NCBI GenBank assembly: GCA_036250225.1 | Contig: JAPZLL010000047.1 | Coordinates: 62,001-126,000 of the forward strand | Length of the DNA: 64,000 nucleotides | Reading direction: 5' to 3' | Source: Cercophora sp. LCS_1 | Lineage: Eukaryota > Ascomycota > Sordariomycetes > Sordariales > Lasiosphaeriaceae | The notes under the pieces: model-generated | Told to the model about the DNA's origin: nothing | Seen by the model: the letters and a program-made list of their open reading frames with translations, nothing else | Databases searched by the model: none | In this document: in pieces, positions 21,752-31,567 of the stretch | Numbering within the stretch: position 1 is the stretch's first letter | Layout: every line of letters starts with the position of its first letter | Translations under genes and position numbers: made by a program

Positions 21752-22222
21752 CTAAAACGGATGCACTGCGGCAGATGAGGAAGGTGGCTTTTCAACGGGC
21801 ATGACACCATACACTTCCTGCCATTTTGTCGAGAAGCGCATCGGAAACGGCTTTCCTAGTTCGTCGCCAATCTCCATTGCTTGATGGTATTCTAGCCAGT
21901 TATCTTGACTACTTTTGCTATGAGTGTGCACCGACATCAGAGGACGTTGCGATGGTGGCGCAAAGATTTGACCGCTGATCGGCTGTCGTCGGTCAACAGG
22001 ACGGTTTAGTGTGCCCCTCAACCGGCAGGTCCTCCGCAGATCAACCGGATGGCTGTGCTGACCACCGACGCTGAATCCACACATTCCTGCCACGTTCGCA
22101 CCCAACGCCTTCGACAGCTCTCCGCACGGATGGGGCAGCCCAAACACCATGCTGATCTGCCCATCACACCCAACACCACGGTACCAAGGATCCAGACTCG
22201 GTAAACCCAAAGGCGCCGCCAT
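21752..22222 (-). CDS. Possible small gene, or extra 3' exon of the dioxygenase gene
   Basis: An open frame of 156 codons begins 11 bp after the stop of the TET/JBP-like gene on the same strand. The composition looks protein-like (for example CGFSVGGQHSHPVDLRR and WLEYHQAMEIGDELGKPFP), but I recognise no family. Alternatively, a donor at the GTAACA near 22250 of the upstream gene and an acceptor at about 22160 could append most of this frame to the dioxygenase in phase 0. Which is true cannot be decided without transcripts. Confidence 0.3.
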   Translation of the reverse strand: MAAPLGLPSLDPWYRGVGCDGQISMVFGLPHPCGELSKALGANVAGMCGFSVGGQHSHPVDLRRTCRLRGTLNRPVDRRQPISGQIFAPPSQRPLMSVHTHSKSSQDNWLEYHQAMEIGDELGKPFPMRFSTKWQEVYGVMPVEKPPSSSAAVHPF

Positions 22223-22233
22223 GTGAGCTGCGA

Positions 22234-24380
22234 CTATTCTGTGCTTGTTACCGAATCAGTACCAGATTCAACAGACTCTACACTGGTTGACCGAGCGCGC
22301 ACAGCTTTCAGAGGCAGCGCAGCAGCTCCGTGAAGCATTTCGTTCGTCCATACAATCTCGTCTTCGTCGTCTTGATCATTCCCGTCGTTCCTACATGGTC
22401 CGTAATCAGCCTCTGAGTCTGAACTATCGTCAGACTCTCCAACCTGGGACGATTCCCCACTCTTGTCTCTACCCTTCCGCTTTTGGCCCCGAGGCACGGG
22501 AGGTGGAAGAGGTGGCAGTCGTCCGAGTCTCCTCCACGCATGTCGCTTGCAGCTCTCGTGATTGGTACCGATGACGAAGAATCTAGGCCCGCTGTAGTCC
22601 TGGACGAGGTGTTCTAATCCGTGACCGCGAATGATGGCGCATGCGCCCGGTGCATATGGGACTTTGATACCGAGCTGCGGGAAGCAGAGGTTGGCGGCTG
22701 GTGCAGTTAGTAATCGCACAACATGTCCGGGGTCGGGAGTAGCCGTCAATTCTTACCTGTGTACCGGCCCAAGGTCAGCAAGCCAGCCAAGCCGCCTTGG
22801 ACGTCACCGATATCCCTGTGCCGTTGCGTGTACCCATTGATGCCCAGCGCAAATAAACTGATCCAGTCCTCCTTTTCGTCGACCGAGAGACGCTGTAGCT
22901 TCGGTAAGTTGTCGAAAACCTCCACACACTCCTTGTAATGTCCTGCATTCAGTGGCTCAACGAGAAACCGTATCAGCTCTGATGATTTGCCAAAGACAGC
23001 CTTTGCAAATCGCTCAAACACCGTCTTTGGCCACCAGTGGTTGTGGACACGAATAAGCAACGTGTCGGCCGTCGCAAAAATTTGCCGACCATGAGGGTCC
23101 CCCTTCTGCGACCAGCAGCCGTAGTGCGCGACAGCCATCTTGGCATTCGGGAGAGTCTCAACGGTTGCCTTGGAAGGATCCAATTCCGGATGAATCCTGC
23201 GGATGTATCGATCCATGACATGTCTGCGAGACTCTGGAAGCGGGAGCGGCATGAAGAAAGACCAAAGATCGATGGCTCTTTCCAAGAGATCCACCGCTTC
23301 GTCGCCGAGCAGCATCTGGGCTAGGTTCTCGATGTTGGCTAGGACAACGCGTTGGTTCTTGTCGAGCACGATGACGACATCTTCGTCCACAAGGGTCCAG
23401 ACCTCCTTAGCCGCAGTTTGGTCCATGTGGTAGCTTCTAAAGAAGTCGACATCACGCGCTCCGTTGTTCCACCGCTGGTTCCAGCTTTCTTTGACGAGGC
23501 GGAGCGTGGTTGCTAGCTCTGTCTCTGGAGCGGCAGCCTCCGCAACCTTTCGAATCTCGGCGCGCTCTACGGAAGACATGTCGAGCCAATATCGTTCTTG
23601 AGCGAGCGAGCGGACATGCGCAAAGATCCCCTTTGAAGAAGACTTGCCGGTTGTCCGGGTCTCGGCAACCTCTGCATTGACCAAGGGTTGGTATCCCGGC
23701 CAATTGTCTGCTAAGATCTTCGCCATGAGAAGCTGTTGGGCGGAGAGGGGCATTGTGTTCTCTCCGAGGTGTTCCTTGACCTTTTGAGCGGAAGACTTGG
23801 CTCCAGCAGCCTGATCGTATGTCTTCTCGTCGTCTACATCCAAGTCGAGCGCATGAACGATGCGCACGTGTTTGCCGTCGAGGCGGAACGTGATCGCGAC
23901 TTGATTAGGGGTCTTGATGTCGATGGCAATGCTTCCCTCCTCTGCCAGTTCGAACGCCAGTGAACAGGGGTCGGTTGTCGGAAGTCCTTCGAGGAGTTGG
24001 CGCAGGGCCACGATCTCTGGGGATTCTTTCCGTTTGATGGAGATCAATTTGTCGAGAATCGGATTCATGATGGGCTCCTAATAATGCAGAGTATGGTTAG
24101 CGCCGCTCCTTGCTTGGGTAGATGGTTCTTGACCGCTCACGACGTCCTTGTCCTCCTGATGAGAAACGTTGCCTGCCCACGACGACCAAACGCCGTACGG
24201 GTCGCCTTGAATCCGGGCCGTCCGCTTGCCGATTTCCACGAGGTTAGTCTTCTGTCTCTCTTCGTCGTTGAGGTCCTGTAGTGGCAGGATCTTGTCGTGT
24301 TTTCTCTTCCACGAAAGCAATGACTCGATCAGTTCGCATTCGGGGATGTGGTAGGGAGCATCCTTGCGGGGATATGGCAT
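22234..24380 (-). CDS. TET/JBP-like 2-oxoglutarate- and Fe(II)-dependent dioxygenase
   Basis: Predicted 2-oxoglutarate/Fe(II) dioxygenase that resembles the fungal TET/JBP superfamily, whose studied members oxidise 5-methylcytosine or thymine in DNA. Three exons (24380-24141, 24077-22757, 22697-22234) give 674 residues in phase. The C-terminal double-stranded beta-helix carries the iron-binding HxD as His500/Asp502 (TQRHRDIGDV), a LAGLLTLGRYT strand, NLCFPQLGIKVPYAPGA, then distal His550 (LEHLVQDYSGPR) with the 2-oxoglutarate-binding Arg559 nine residues later. Residues ~1-400 are helical and unrecognised; the C-terminus is basic then acidic/Ser-rich (RGQKRKGR, DDSSDSEAD), suiting a nuclear protein. 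Exon 1 was added because it joins in phase. DNA as substrate is inference. Confidence 0.72.
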
Positions 24381-25760
24381 CGTGGCAACGTGGGCGAGAA
24401 AATGGGAGTAGCCCAGAGGAAATTGAGAATGCTGATTAGCAATTGTTGAAGAAAAATTCAAGATAGCGAAGAGATTGAGGAGATGGGGTGCAGACTTGCA
24501 GAGAATGCAAACAAACAACAGCAGCCCCACTTCGATGTCTGCTTGTCGTGCATAGGATTGTAGGGAAGGAGCGCCAGGACAATGGAAATGAAACAACAGC
24601 ACGGAGAATAGAATGCACCATAAAAAATAGCTCGTATCCCGGATATGGTAGGTTCCTAGGAAGTTTAAAGTCCCCAATCCACCCTAGATAGAGGTCGTAC
24701 AACAAGAATCGCCAGACCGCCCCAGCTGGTCGTGACGGTGTTGAAGTTATCGTCCCGCCGTAATCGTGACAACCTTCGAGGAGCGCGGGCAAGCAGTCGT
24801 GCGTGAACACGTGGTTTAAGCTCTTGGTCACCGTTTCGATTTTGACGACCCAATAGCAGAAGATGACCAAAAAAAAGGCATGTGGTTTGAGTTGGAATCG
24901 AACTGACTAACTTCGTCGCTCGCGTAGGAAGCTCGGCGAGAGGCTAGGAATGAACCCACTCAGCTTTACGATAGCACATACTAGCAGGTACTACTCCAAA
25001 TTCGGGCCCCATGTATAAAGTGCTAGCCTCCCGCCATTGACCACTTATCCAGAGAGCCAGAAAGCCCTGAATTTTTTTTTCCTTGATTCGAACCCACAAC
25101 CTGGCCCAAGAGGCCCCAACGGGAGGAAGGAAGCATCGAACCACCCACGCCGCTTTTGCAAATTCTTGCTCGCCCCTCCCCTTCCCACCTACTGCTCAAC
25201 ACAAAAGTCTCGAGATAATGTACCATATTTTTTTCCAATAACTCCTCGTCGCCGCCGAGCCCCCAGATACGTCTGTCACCCCATGCGCGCCTCGAGCGGA
25301 ATCGTGCCCGCGCCGACGAAACCATCCGAGCCGGAGTCTCGCGCCTTCCTCACTGCCAAGGCACGCACCCGACCCAGCTGGTCGAACTCCACGATCCTCC
25401 AACGCCCCCAAACTCTCGACCCCAGCAACGCTCCTCGCATCAGCATCAACAACCCGCTCAACCAGGCCACGGCGGGCACCTCTCGCAATCTCCAACATCA
25501 CCAACAACTAACACGGAGAAGGGGAAACCCACATCCGGAATCTGATCAAACCGCCTCTCCAAGCTACATCTCTGGTACAAATAACTTCCCACAACCCCGT
25601 CTTTCTTACTGATACCCCTAGTTTGCCATGTGGCATGCCAAACTCCACCACTGATGGTGGACGGTGTGTTTCATAGGCATTCGCCCATCCGCCGCCATGC
25701 TTAAGTAAATATGCTGGAAATTCCTGTGTAATTGACAACAAACTGTGGTCCTAGTCCATC
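24381..25760. other. Intergenic region with tRNA-like relics
   Basis: About 1.4 kb without a supported gene. It contains several Pol III B-box-like motifs on the minus strand (near 24890, 25085 and 25136) and short A or T runs, described separately. Frames at 25196-25612 are GC-rich overlaps on both strands with no recognisable domain. Confidence 0.4.
24866..25045 (-). mobile_element. Possible degraded tRNA-derived SINE-like element
   Basis: Read on the minus strand, an A-box-like TGGATAAGTGGTCAATGGC at about 25045-25025 is followed ~130 bp later by a B-box-like AGTTCGATTCC (about 24900-24887) and a run of eight T near 24873. This order and spacing match the two well-preserved elements at 27.3 and 29.9 kb, although the sequence between the boxes differs. 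A true tRNA is unlikely because no acceptor stem can be paired. Confidence 0.35.
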
Positions 25761-26762
25761 CTAATCCAAGCCCCGGATGAGCTCATACATGATGTCGGTC
25801 CTCATTGTGTACTTTGTCCCTTTGACAACATCATCCCCAGAGTGATACAACCCTTCATGCTGAAAGATGAGTACACGCCCTGCCTTTGGGTTCACATCCA
25901 CCTTTCGGTCGAGGTCGTGGGAGAGGAACGAGGTTGCGCCACCCACCAGCTCAGCGGGTGAAGAACCATTGGGACCTTGTTCCGCCTCAATAGCAGAGTC
26001 GTTCAGGTAGAGATGCACAGTGTAGTGCGTGCGATACACCTTGTCATCCTTCACCTCTGAATAGGCCCCGTCGCAATGGGCTGTTCACTGTTAGCGTGTG
26101 CGTCTCCCAATACTCCAAAGGATATACCTACGCCGAAAGAACTGGCCCCCCTCGTACTTCAAGAACCTCATCCGCTCGTTGAAACGATTGAACTCCCACC
26201 TGACATTCTTCTTCTGACGCTTTCCCCTGGGCCTGTCCTCTTCCGTCACGACCGCCAGCTTCTCTCGGATCCCCTCGGCCTTGGCACACCGCGCCCAGAG
26301 CCTGTCCATGACGACCTGCTGATCCCAGATGATGCGGTCGCTATTCCGGTAATCCTTGTGGAGCGTCTCCCACCCCCCACCAATGTTGACCAAAGCAGGG
26401 CGCCATGTGCGTGTCCCGGTCTTGCCCCGATCTGACACACTCTCCTCGGCCAGGCGCAACAGCGTGTCGCATTCCGACGGACTCAGGACGTTATCGAGCA
26501 CCGCCGCATAAAGACCATCATACTCGGGCAGAACAGTCTTGGACCAGTCAATCACCTTGACGGTGATGGGGCGGGCATCGGAGGGGTCTTTGGTCAGGAA
26601 ATCATCGGGGATGGGCACGTCGCGGGCTTCGTACTTGACTTGGACGATGTCGCCATCGACAACCTCGTCCTGGTCGTTGTCCGTGATGGGGTTAGGGTTT
26701 CGAGTCTTTCGAGCGCGCGATGCCATTTTGATCTCGGACAGCAGTTCGGATGGCTGTTTCAT
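25761..26762 (-). CDS. Prolyl-4-hydroxylase-type 2OG-Fe(II) oxygenase
   Basis: Dioxygenase of the P4Hc type, related to prolyl 4-hydroxylases; the protein substrate is unknown. Exons 26762-26132 and 26080-25761 (51-bp intron, CGGC|GTAGG ... AACAG|CC) give 316 residues. The join forms FFRPHCDGAY, which contains the HxD iron ligands; the distal ligand and 2OG-binding lysine are in LIFQHEGLYHSGDDVVKGTKYTMRTD. A strand set YTVHLYLNDS and GGATSFLSHD precedes them. There is no signal peptide, so it is probably cytosolic or nuclear. An in-frame ATG at 26726 (MASRARKTRNP) is a plausible alternative start that would remove 12 residues. Confidence 0.88.
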
Positions 26763-27328
26763 GTTGTGAGGAAAGAAAGGTGGGATGGGGATGGGTTGAT
26801 GTCAGGCTGTGACACCGTCCCCTCTGCTGCCTGGAGTCACGTGTTAGCATAGCCACCATTAGTGGCTTGACAACATGAATGGCTTTTACTTTGCAAAATG
26901 CAGATGATTGTATTCTGCCTTGGAAACACACGTGGCCGATGCGCTCGTTGTCTTTCTCGCTGATTTCCAATGGCCGCGGCCATTGCCGTGGTTTGTCTCG
27001 TTGTTCGGGTCGAAACGCTGCAGTGACGATGGTTGCAGAGGTGGAATCTACGTGAAGGGGAAAAAGAAACATCAGGGCGCGTTGTTGACACGCTAGAAGG
27101 AAGAAAGGGCTGTTTGAAATGAAAAATGGCGCCTGATCTGGCGGTCATGGTAAATTTTTGGGTTGCCAAATCAATTCTTAGGTACTGAAGTGGGCCAGCT
27201 GCTTTGAAATGAAAACGAGACCGGCAGCCTTCCGAAGTCGCTGCCGCACTGTGGGTTGACACCTGTGTGGGGTCTTTATAGCTCGGTGCAGAAAGCACAA
27301 TACCAACAACGAAAAAGACCTGGTTCTC
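26763..27328. other. Intergenic region upstream of the P4H-type gene
   Basis: No gene recognised. The P4H-type gene's promoter lies at its left end and the first SINE-like element begins at its right end. Confidence 0.4.
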
Positions 27329-27498
27329 TGGTCAAGTGGTAGTGGCAGGGTGGCTGCACGTCACATTGAGATCCGCACCTGGGATCGACTTGGAATCGTG
27401 CCGACCAGCCGCCTTGCCCATCAAAAACAGATTGAGAAAGCCACAGGTTCGAATCCTGCTCAAGTCCCACAACTGACCTTTTTTTTTTTTTTTTTTTT
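27311..27498 (+). mobile_element. tRNA-derived SINE-like element, copy 1
   Basis: The segment starting TGGTCAAGTGGTAGTGGC (A-box-like, 27329) and containing a perfect B box GGTTCGAATCC (about 27446-27456) is followed by a T20 run at 27479-27498. Positions 27329-27475 (147 bp) are identical to the reverse complement of 29825-29971. The ~105 bp between the boxes and the lack of a pairing acceptor stem argue against a functional tRNA; the internal Pol III promoter plus T-run resembles a SINE. The left boundary is uncertain, because the two copies diverge upstream of 27329 apart from a shared CCTGG. Confidence 0.7.
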
Positions 27499-27590
27499 CT
27501 TGGCGTTTTTCTTCTGGCGGCGTGGCTTTGGTCACTTTCTTATCAAGGTGGAAGATAATTCCACCTAATTTTTTGAAACTGAAATACTGG

Positions 27591-29453
27591 TTACGACTGT
27601 TCCTCCTCATTGTCCTCGCTCTTTCCGCCCTCCCTTCTTTCCATCCTCCTGCCATAACTCTGCATGTCCTCGTGTCCAACCCCTTCCCAGGCCTTTGTGT
27701 CTGGCACCCCATATGTGCTGATTCCTCTTCCCCATGTTGTCCATGGATTTGTCCAGCGAATAATCTCCTTGGGCACTTCACCGCCCTCGTTGACGCCGGG
27801 AACCATGTCCCTCCAGTCCTTGGGCTTGTCTCGGTGGACCAAGTAGCCGCCGAGGTGTCGGTGCCAGATGTCTGGCGGGCGCTCGTTTCCAGTGGCATTC
27901 GGAGTCCAGTGCGCCGCGAGAGAGAGCTGGATTTGCCGCTCAATACCTCGATGGCCGGTAATCGTGGTCATATTGTGTGCCCAGCCGTAGAGGTAGACCG
28001 ACCGGTTGAGTTTGGAAAGATCTCGCGCCACGCTCAGTGCCATGGGCGGGAGTTGATCCTCTGAGATCATGGCCTCTACCTCATCGAAGTCAATGTCGTC
28101 GACGACCTCAACAGGTAGCTGAAGATCCGAAGGCATGGTGACGTTGCTCCACCTTTGAAATTCAGCAAGAAGCTCTTCACGTGTCTTTAGGGTCTTGTCG
28201 AACCCGAGGATGATCTCCGCTCGTCGCTCTTCTGAAGAGGTGGAAATGGCGCTGATGAGTTGCCGAAAGTATCTCGCAGCAAAGCGGGTGCACACCAACC
28301 TGCGGCCGCGAAGGGCCGGGAGCAGGACCTCAGCGAGAATATCCTGGCGGGAAACAAGCTCGTTGTTATCGGTTTCGTGGTCTAGGATTGATTGAGTGAT
28401 GATCTTTTGCTGGGCATCGGGTTGAAGAGAAACAGGTCCGTGATGCAAATCGGTCGCAAGGGCTGTAAGCGCGCTGGGGTCCAAGTTGACTGTCGGCGTG
28501 ATGCGACGGCAGTCTTCGGTCACTAGTGGGCTACGACCGTCAATCAGAGCAGGAAGTGCAACTTCGACATCTGGTGGTGGATCGCTGAGGTACGGGCTGT
28601 TGGCACAGCTGGTGGTAATGGCGACGTCGCTGCCTCCGACTCGGTGTCGGATGTAGGCCAGGACTCGATCGACCACCTCGGATTGCCCCTCCCTCAGTCC
28701 AGGAAGGAGCAGGTGGAGATGAGGGCAGTAGTTCCATCTTGCTGCTAGGACGATCTTCTTGATCGAGTCGACAAACTCGGTGTGCCCAAGTCCGTCGCCA
28801 AGCCCATCCTCAGATCCCTCGTCATCCTCGCTCTCCCAGCCCTCAGCCATCACCTGGTACTCGAGTGTCCGAGGCGCGATAGACATGAACTTGAGCCATG
28901 TCGCGCCGCTATCCACGACGGCGTCCACAGCGACAGGCTTCTCCTGGAAGGGCCCGTCCTTGTACGCAAGCCAGCCGCTGCCGGGTGGGACGGAGATGCG
29001 GGGACTGCGAGGAAAGTCCTTGTTGACGCTGACAAGACCGGGAAACTTTTTAACGACAGACCACCTGTCATCCCAGCAACAGCTCTTGATGCCAAAGTAG
29101 TTTGCCTGAGAGAGCAGGCCCCTTTCTTTCTTCTGCAGTGCTTTGTCTAGCGCCCGCTGTTGCACTTTGAGAAGATTGCTCAAGCCCTGGATCGGGGTCC
29201 TTGCGGCGTCGGCTAGACCTTGAAGCTCGTGGATGCAGACCTTCCATTGGCTGAAGAGGGTGTCAATCGACTTGTGCAGGGCTTTGCCGTCGTCGTTGTC
29301 TTGGTCCTCTGACTCTGAGGATGCCGCTTTCGCTCTTTCTTTCGCAGACTCTTCTAGTTGGGCAATTGTAGACCCTGAAACCTGGTCGTGGATTGTTAAG
29401 TTGCCAATATCCGCTGGCAGCTTGAGGTCTTGTCTCGGGCCGCAATCTGCCAT
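27591..29453 (-). CDS. DUF1308 / C7orf25 (UPF0415)-like protein
   Basis: Intronless gene. I place the start at 29453 (AATATGGCAGATTGC), giving 620 residues; an in-frame ATG at 29555 would add 34 residues of poor character. The N-terminal third is helical (SQWKVCIHELQGLADAARTP); a central VDSGATWLKFMS block and the C-terminal LVCTRFAARYFRQLIS ... EIILGFDKTLKTREELLAEF region resemble DUF1308 proteins, whose C-terminal domain is thought to have a PIN-like fold. Function is unknown in any organism that I can cite with confidence. An acidic patch (SEDDEGSEDGLGDGLG) lies mid-protein. Unusually, the gene is flanked on both sides by inverted copies of the same SINE-like element. Confidence 0.8.
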   Translation of the reverse strand: MADCGPRQDLKLPADIGNLTIHDQVSGSTIAQLEESAKERAKAASSESEDQDNDDGKALHKSIDTLFSQWKVCIHELQGLADAARTPIQGLSNLLKVQQRALDKALQKKERGLLSQANYFGIKSCCWDDRWSVVKKFPGLVSVNKDFPRSPRISVPPGSGWLAYKDGPFQEKPVAVDAVVDSGATWLKFMSIAPRTLEYQVMAEGWESEDDEGSEDGLGDGLGHTEFVDSIKKIVLAARWNYCPHLHLLLPGLREGQSEVVDRVLAYIRHRVGGSDVAITTSCANSPYLSDPPPDVEVALPALIDGRSPLVTEDCRRITPTVNLDPSALTALATDLHHGPVSLQPDAQQKIITQSILDHETDNNELVSRQDILAEVLLPALRGRRLVCTRFAARYFRQLISAISTSSEERRAEIILGFDKTLKTREELLAEFQRWSNVTMPSDLQLPVEVVDDIDFDEVEAMISEDQLPPMALSVARDLSKLNRSVYLYGWAHNMTTITGHRGIERQIQLSLAAHWTPNATGNERPPDIWHRHLGGYLVHRDKPKDWRDMVPGVNEGGEVPKEIIRWTNPWTTWGRGISTYGVPDTKAWEGVGHEDMQSYGRRMERREGGKSEDNEEEQS

Positions 29454-29802
29454 ATTTATGTTGTTTGTGTCTGTCAGTTGCGGGGTGACTCTTGACGAAG
29501 AGCACACGTCGCGCAAGAGACGTGACGTCTGAGTCACACATTTTGGCTCGGCCACCAGTTACCAGCTGCCGCGACTGGCGGAGGGTTAGGGTACGTAAGC
29601 AACCGCAGACCAAATATGTCTCAGAAACAAAGATGCTGAGTCGACCTTGCTACAAAAACTGCATCAATGCATTGAAGTTGAGACACGTAGTTATAAAAAG
29701 CAGAACCACAATTACTATATTGGCTTGGAGAGGAAAGCTTCAAGTTCTACCATCCAACTGAAGGGAGGAATTGGGAAAGTCGTCATCTGAATGAGGCTGC
29801 TG

Positions 29803-29990
29803 AAAAAAAAAAAAAAAAAAGGGCCAGTTGTGGGACTTGAGCAGGATTCGAACCTGTGGCTTTCTCAATCTGTTTTTGATGGGCAAGGCGGCTGGTCGGC
29901 ACGATTCCAAGTCGATCCCAGGTGCGGATCTCAATGTGACGTGCAGCCACCCTGCCACTACCACTTGACCAAAGTGCCAGGCTTTTTTGT
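29803..29990 (-). mobile_element. tRNA-derived SINE-like element, copy 2 (inverted)
   Basis: This is the reverse-complement copy of the 27.3-kb element: 29971 down to 29825 is identical over 147 bp, B box included, and the T-run appears here as an A18 run at 29803-29820. The two copies differ immediately outside this core (CTGGCCC versus CTGACC before the T-run). Complete identity points to recent insertion or gene conversion. Confidence 0.7.
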
Positions 29991-30324
29991 TACTATCGGA
30001 TCTCTTGCACCATCTTATTAAGGCCCCGCCCCAGCGATGGCCTATGGCCCGCGTGCAGTGCTGCAGCGTGAACGGTTGGTACCTATTCATCCCAAACCCG
30101 CAGTTCCTTCCATTCAGTTATAATGCAACACAGAAGACAACCCTCATGGCCAACAAAAAAAAAAAAGGAAAGATTCCACCCCAACCAGCCCTTCCTTTCC
30201 AGCCAGTTGGTGTGCCCTGAAGTCTTCCCCTCCACAGGAAAAAAAAAAACCTGGGTTCGATTCTCTTTTCTCCCACCCTCAGAACAACAACCCCACCAAC
30301 TCTGGTTAAGCCTGGAACGTCAAA
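29991..30324. other. Upstream region with A-runs and a B-box-like motif
   Basis: Two A-runs (about 30155-30166 and 30239-30250) flank GC-rich sequence; directly after the second is CCTGGGTTCGATTCTC, another B-box-like motif. This could be a further tRNA-derived relic. It is also the promoter region of the gene starting at 30325. Confidence 0.35.
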
Positions 30325-31150
30325 ATGTCGCGCCAAAACCCCAAATATTTCAAGAAGACCCTTGGTACCCTGGGTCTCTCTTTTGAGCCCGGCGAGCTCA
30401 TGCGGTCGAAATTGGACTTGCACGACGTGCAATGCGCACTTACCGGAACGACATCTGCAACCTTCTCAAGAGCGTTATTGACTCGCAAGCTTGTACACGA
30501 CAGGCTCCTGGAGCTTCTTGTGGCTTGCCACGCGCATAGGTATGTACTCTTCCAACCAAAGACCGCTAGTCTCACCATCAAGACGAGACTACATGCGAAA
30601 GTGACCATGATTTCAATGCTGACGGACATCAACTGCGGACAGGGACGGCTTATACCAGATCCACAGAATGTACAATCGCTGGTGGGCAGGTGTGCGATCC
30701 GCAGTTCCGTGGGCAGCTCCCTTGAATGCCAACGTCATTCGGGAGCTTGTACTTGTCATTATGCAAGGAGCAAAGTTCCATTGGCTGCGACCAATTTCCG
30801 ATCATCGTTATGTCCGAGACATACGTCCCACCCCGATGTCCCTCGCCGCTTCACATTTCATCCACGATATGATGGAATATGAAAAACACCTCGAGCATCG
30901 AATGTACGAGAAGCAGTTGAGAAACTTTTTCGTTTGGGAGCAGATCTCGCCGGACGCCAACGGGAAGCCGATTCGTGGGAGCAACGGGGTGCTGGCGACG
31001 ATTATGGTGGAGCCATGGCCGACCTTTGCCCCCGTCAAGCGCAAGGAGTACACGTACCCGGCTAGGGATGCTCTTTTTGAGCAGACTAGTAAGACGTCAA
31101 AGATTGATCGAGAAGTCGTCGCCAAGCTTGGTGCGGTCAGACTTGTCTGA
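30325..31150 (+). CDS. Fungal protein of unknown function
   Basis: Two exons, 30325-30539 and 30643-31150, with a 103-bp intron (AG|GTATGT ... GACAG|G) give 240 residues. I do not recognise the family. The sequence is basic and rich in aromatic residues (YQIHRMYNRWWAGVRSA, VIMQGAKFHWLRPIS, EHRMYEKQLRNFFVW), with no signal peptide or membrane helix; it looks like a small soluble, perhaps organellar or nucleic-acid-associated protein, but that is only an impression. The start (CGTCAAAATGTCG) has a good context and the join restores one continuous frame. Confidence 0.75.
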
Positions 31151-31567
31151 CCTGAATACTTGCCGGGAAGTACATCTACCCCTGCTTCACGTACGTCTTA
31201 TTAGGAGGAGGTAGTAATCCTATATCCCCTAACATCACTGCACATACATATGGATGCTCAGGGTTCTAACAGGCGAACTACAGATATTGATCCCCCCCTG
31301 ATACCCCTTCCTGTCCTCTGAAGGTAACCCCCCGCACTCTACAAGCGTTTGAACGGCAACTGAAGCAAGCTTTGTGGGTTTCAACTATGATAGCTATGTA
31401 AATAGAACAACAATCGGACTATTTACACGAAGGGAAGAGATGGTGGGACGTCGCAGACGGGCAAGCAGAGAGAACTTTCGGCCGAGCATGTTGATCACGG
31501 GAACTTTATGAGAACGGAGGTGTCATTATCATTGACTTTCCCAATACTGCAACGACTATATTAAAAC
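31151..31567. other. Convergent 3' intergenic region
   Basis: Spacer between convergent genes, including their probable 3' UTRs. Nothing else was seen. Confidence 0.5.

Noticed and set aside
27311..27498. Functional tRNA gene
   Set aside because: B box is perfect, but A and B boxes are ~105 bp apart, no 7-bp acceptor stem pairs and the T stem has a mismatch; the second identical inverted copy supports a dispersed repeat.
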